Assembly: GCA_027008345.1 (NCBI GenBank)
Contig: JALTBU010000123.1
Span: forward strand, 1-6,512
Direction: 5' to 3'
DNA length: 6,512 nt
From: Nautiliaceae bacterium
GTDB lineage: Bacteria; Campylobacterota; Campylobacteria; Campylobacterales; Nautiliaceae
Each line of letters opens with the position of its first letter. Position 1 is the stretch's first letter. The translations under genes and the position numbers were made by a program. The notes beneath the pieces are model-generated. The model was given only the letters and a program-made list of their open reading frames with translations. It did no database searches and was not told the DNA's origin. Shown one piece after another: positions 5,172 through 6,512 of this stretch.

Positions 5172-6512
5172 TTTGAAAGAATTGTTAGAGGATTTTTTAA
5201 TAGAAGCATTTGAAATGATTGAAGAGATGGACCAGGATTTGGTTGAGCTTGAAAATAATCCTGATGATTTGGAATTATTAAATAAAATATTCAGGGTTGC
5301 ACATACAATAAAAGGAAGTGGGAGTTTTTTAAATTTTGACAAGCTGACTCATCTTACTCATCATATGGAAGCAGTACTTGATAAAGCAAGAAAAGGGGAG
5401 CTTAAAATAACACCTGAAATTATGGATGTTATACTTGAATCTGTTGATGCAATGAAAGCAATTTTGGAATATATAAGAGATAATGGGGATGATTCTTCCC
5501 CTGATGTCGAAATTGACTCTATTGTTAAAAAACTTGATGCTATAGTAAACGGAAATAATGGAGGTACTTCTGAAAAAGAAAATAAAGAAGAAAAACCAAA
5601 AACCGTAGGAGGAATAAATTTAGAAGATATTAATCCGGATAATCTTGATGAACTTGATTTGAGTTCATTATCTCCTGAGGAATTAGACCAAGTGCTTGAT
5701 AAATTGGTAGATGATATGAATACATCTCCTGAAGAAGAGGGCGTCGAAGAAATTGAAGAAGTGGTTGAAGATAAACAAGAGGAAAAAGCAAAAGAAGAAA
5801 AAGAGACTAAAGAGTCTAAAAAAGAAGAAACAAATGTTCCAGCTCAACAAGAAACATCCACACAAATGACTAAAGAAAATCAAAAAAAAGAGCTTCAGAA
5901 AAAAATTGTAACTACCAAAGAACAGACTATCAGAGTTGATGTAAAAAGACTCGATCAGCTTATGAACCTCATTGGAGAGCTTGTGCTTGCAAAAAACAGG
6001 CTTATAAAGATTTATAATGATGTTGAAGAGAGGTATGAAGGAGAGAAATTTTTAGAAGAACTTAATCAGGTTGTTTCAAGTATTTCAATTGTAACTACTG
6101 ATTTACAAATTGCCGTTATGAAAACAAGAATGCTTCCTATTGGAAAAGTATTTAATAAGTTTCCAAGACTTGTTAGGGATTTAGCCCGTGAACTTGGCAA
6201 AAAAGTAAAACTTATAATTGAGGGTGAAGATACAGAGCTTGATAAATCAATCATTGAAGAAATAGGAGACCCTCTTGTTCATATGATAAGAAATGCGATT
6301 GACCATGGAATAGAGCCACCAGAAGAGAGGATTAAAGCCGGTAAACCTGAGGAAGGTACAATATGGCTTAAAGCATATAATGAAGGAAATATGATTGTTA
6401 TCGAAATCAAAGATGACGGTAAGGGAATGGATCCTGAAAAACTTAAACAAAAAGCAATTGAAAAAGGAATTATTACTCCTCAAGAGGCTGAAAATATGAG
6501 TGATAAAGAAGC
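5164..6512 (+). CDS. cheA: Chemotaxis histidine kinase CheA, N-terminal part
   Basis: CheA autophosphorylates in receptor arrays and passes phosphate to CheY. The gene runs off the window; 449 codons are visible. The P1 phosphotransfer domain (about residues 1-105) has the phospho-acceptor His47 in FRVAHTIKGSG. Residues 106-247 are an acidic, Glu/Lys-rich linker without a recognisable P2 CheY-binding domain, though residues 151-185 contain a hydrophobic-acidic segment. The P3 dimerisation domain starts near 248, with IRVDVKRLDQLMNLIGELVLAKNRL. The P4 kinase domain shows VMKTRMLPIGKVF, the N box LVHMIRNAIDHGIE (Asn377) and the G1 box IKDDGKGMD (Asp417-Gly421). The G2 box, the CheW-like P5 domain and any C-terminal receiver lie outside the window. 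The ATG at 5164 overlaps the cheV stop by 8 bp and has AAAGGA at 5151-5156, 7 nt upstream. Confidence 0.97.
   Translation, partial: MDDLKELLEDFLIEAFEMIEEMDQDLVELENNPDDLELLNKIFRVAHTIKGSGSFLNFDKLTHLTHHMEAVLDKARKGELKITPEIMDVILESVDAMKAILEYIRDNGDDSSPDVEIDSIVKKLDAIVNGNNGGTSEKENKEEKPKTVGGINLEDINPDNLDELDLSSLSPEELDQVLDKLVDDMNTSPEEEGVEEIEEVVEDKQEEKAKEEKETKESKKEETNVPAQQETSTQMTKENQKKELQKKIVTTKEQTIRVDVKRLDQLMNLIGELVLAKNRLIKIYNDVEERYEGEKFLEELNQVVSSISIVTTDLQIAVMKTRMLPIGKVFNKFPRLVRDLARELGKKVKLIIEGEDTELDKSIIEEIGDPLVHMIRNAIDHGIEPPEERIKAGKPEEGTIWLKAYNEGNMIVIEIKDDGKGMDPEKLKQKAIEKGIITPQEAENMSDKE

Noticed and set aside
5037..5342. Minus-strand ORF of 101 codons across the cheV/cheA junction
   Set aside because: It is fully covered by two well-supported + strand genes, and its Ser/Asn/Ile/Phe-rich product is what reversed AT-rich coding DNA gives.

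Overview
The window is AT-rich, gene-dense DNA. All supported genes lie on the + strand in one tightly packed run: the end of a RecB/AddA-type nuclease, an unrecognised 43-residue Cys/Lys-rich small protein, lpxB, greA, dut, argC, an LpxH-like metallophosphoesterase, cheV, and the first 449 residues of cheA. The Lys/Glu/Ile-rich protein composition, the LpxB sequence style (SAIEPSANLHL) and the coupling of lpxB-greA-dut with cheV-cheA point to Campylobacterota. From memory, Helicobacter keeps lpxB-greA-dut together and Campylobacter keeps lpxB-greA near cheV-cheA-cheW. A vent-type lineage such as Nautiliales is my best guess, but this is inference and cannot be fixed without a search.

Region 1-2301 is compact. 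The nuclease gene, small ORF, lpxB and greA abut or overlap by 4 bp, and dut follows greA by 9 bp. Messages here are probably polycistronic, with translational coupling. The functions are mixed: DNA repair, lipid A synthesis, transcript-cleavage rescue of RNA polymerase and dUTP clearance. Region 2298-3453 is different. argC sits between two arrays of the same degenerate 8-bp repeat (consensus near ATGRGTRR), and each array begins inside the stop codon region of the gene before it. Region 3454-6512 holds a possible promoter, then the metallophosphoesterase, cheV and cheA, each overlapping the next by 8 bp.

Biologically, LpxB and perhaps the LpxH-like enzyme serve lipid A assembly. CheV and CheA form part of the chemoreceptor signalling core. 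CheA lacks a recognisable P2 domain and instead has a long acidic linker containing one hydrophobic, conserved-looking segment. The most unusual items are the octamer repeat arrays around argC, a related-looking heptamer repeat translated inside lpxB, and the small Cys/Lys-rich ORF with a near-perfect Shine-Dalgarno. I saw no tRNA, rRNA, CRISPR array, insertion sequence or convincing intrinsic terminator.
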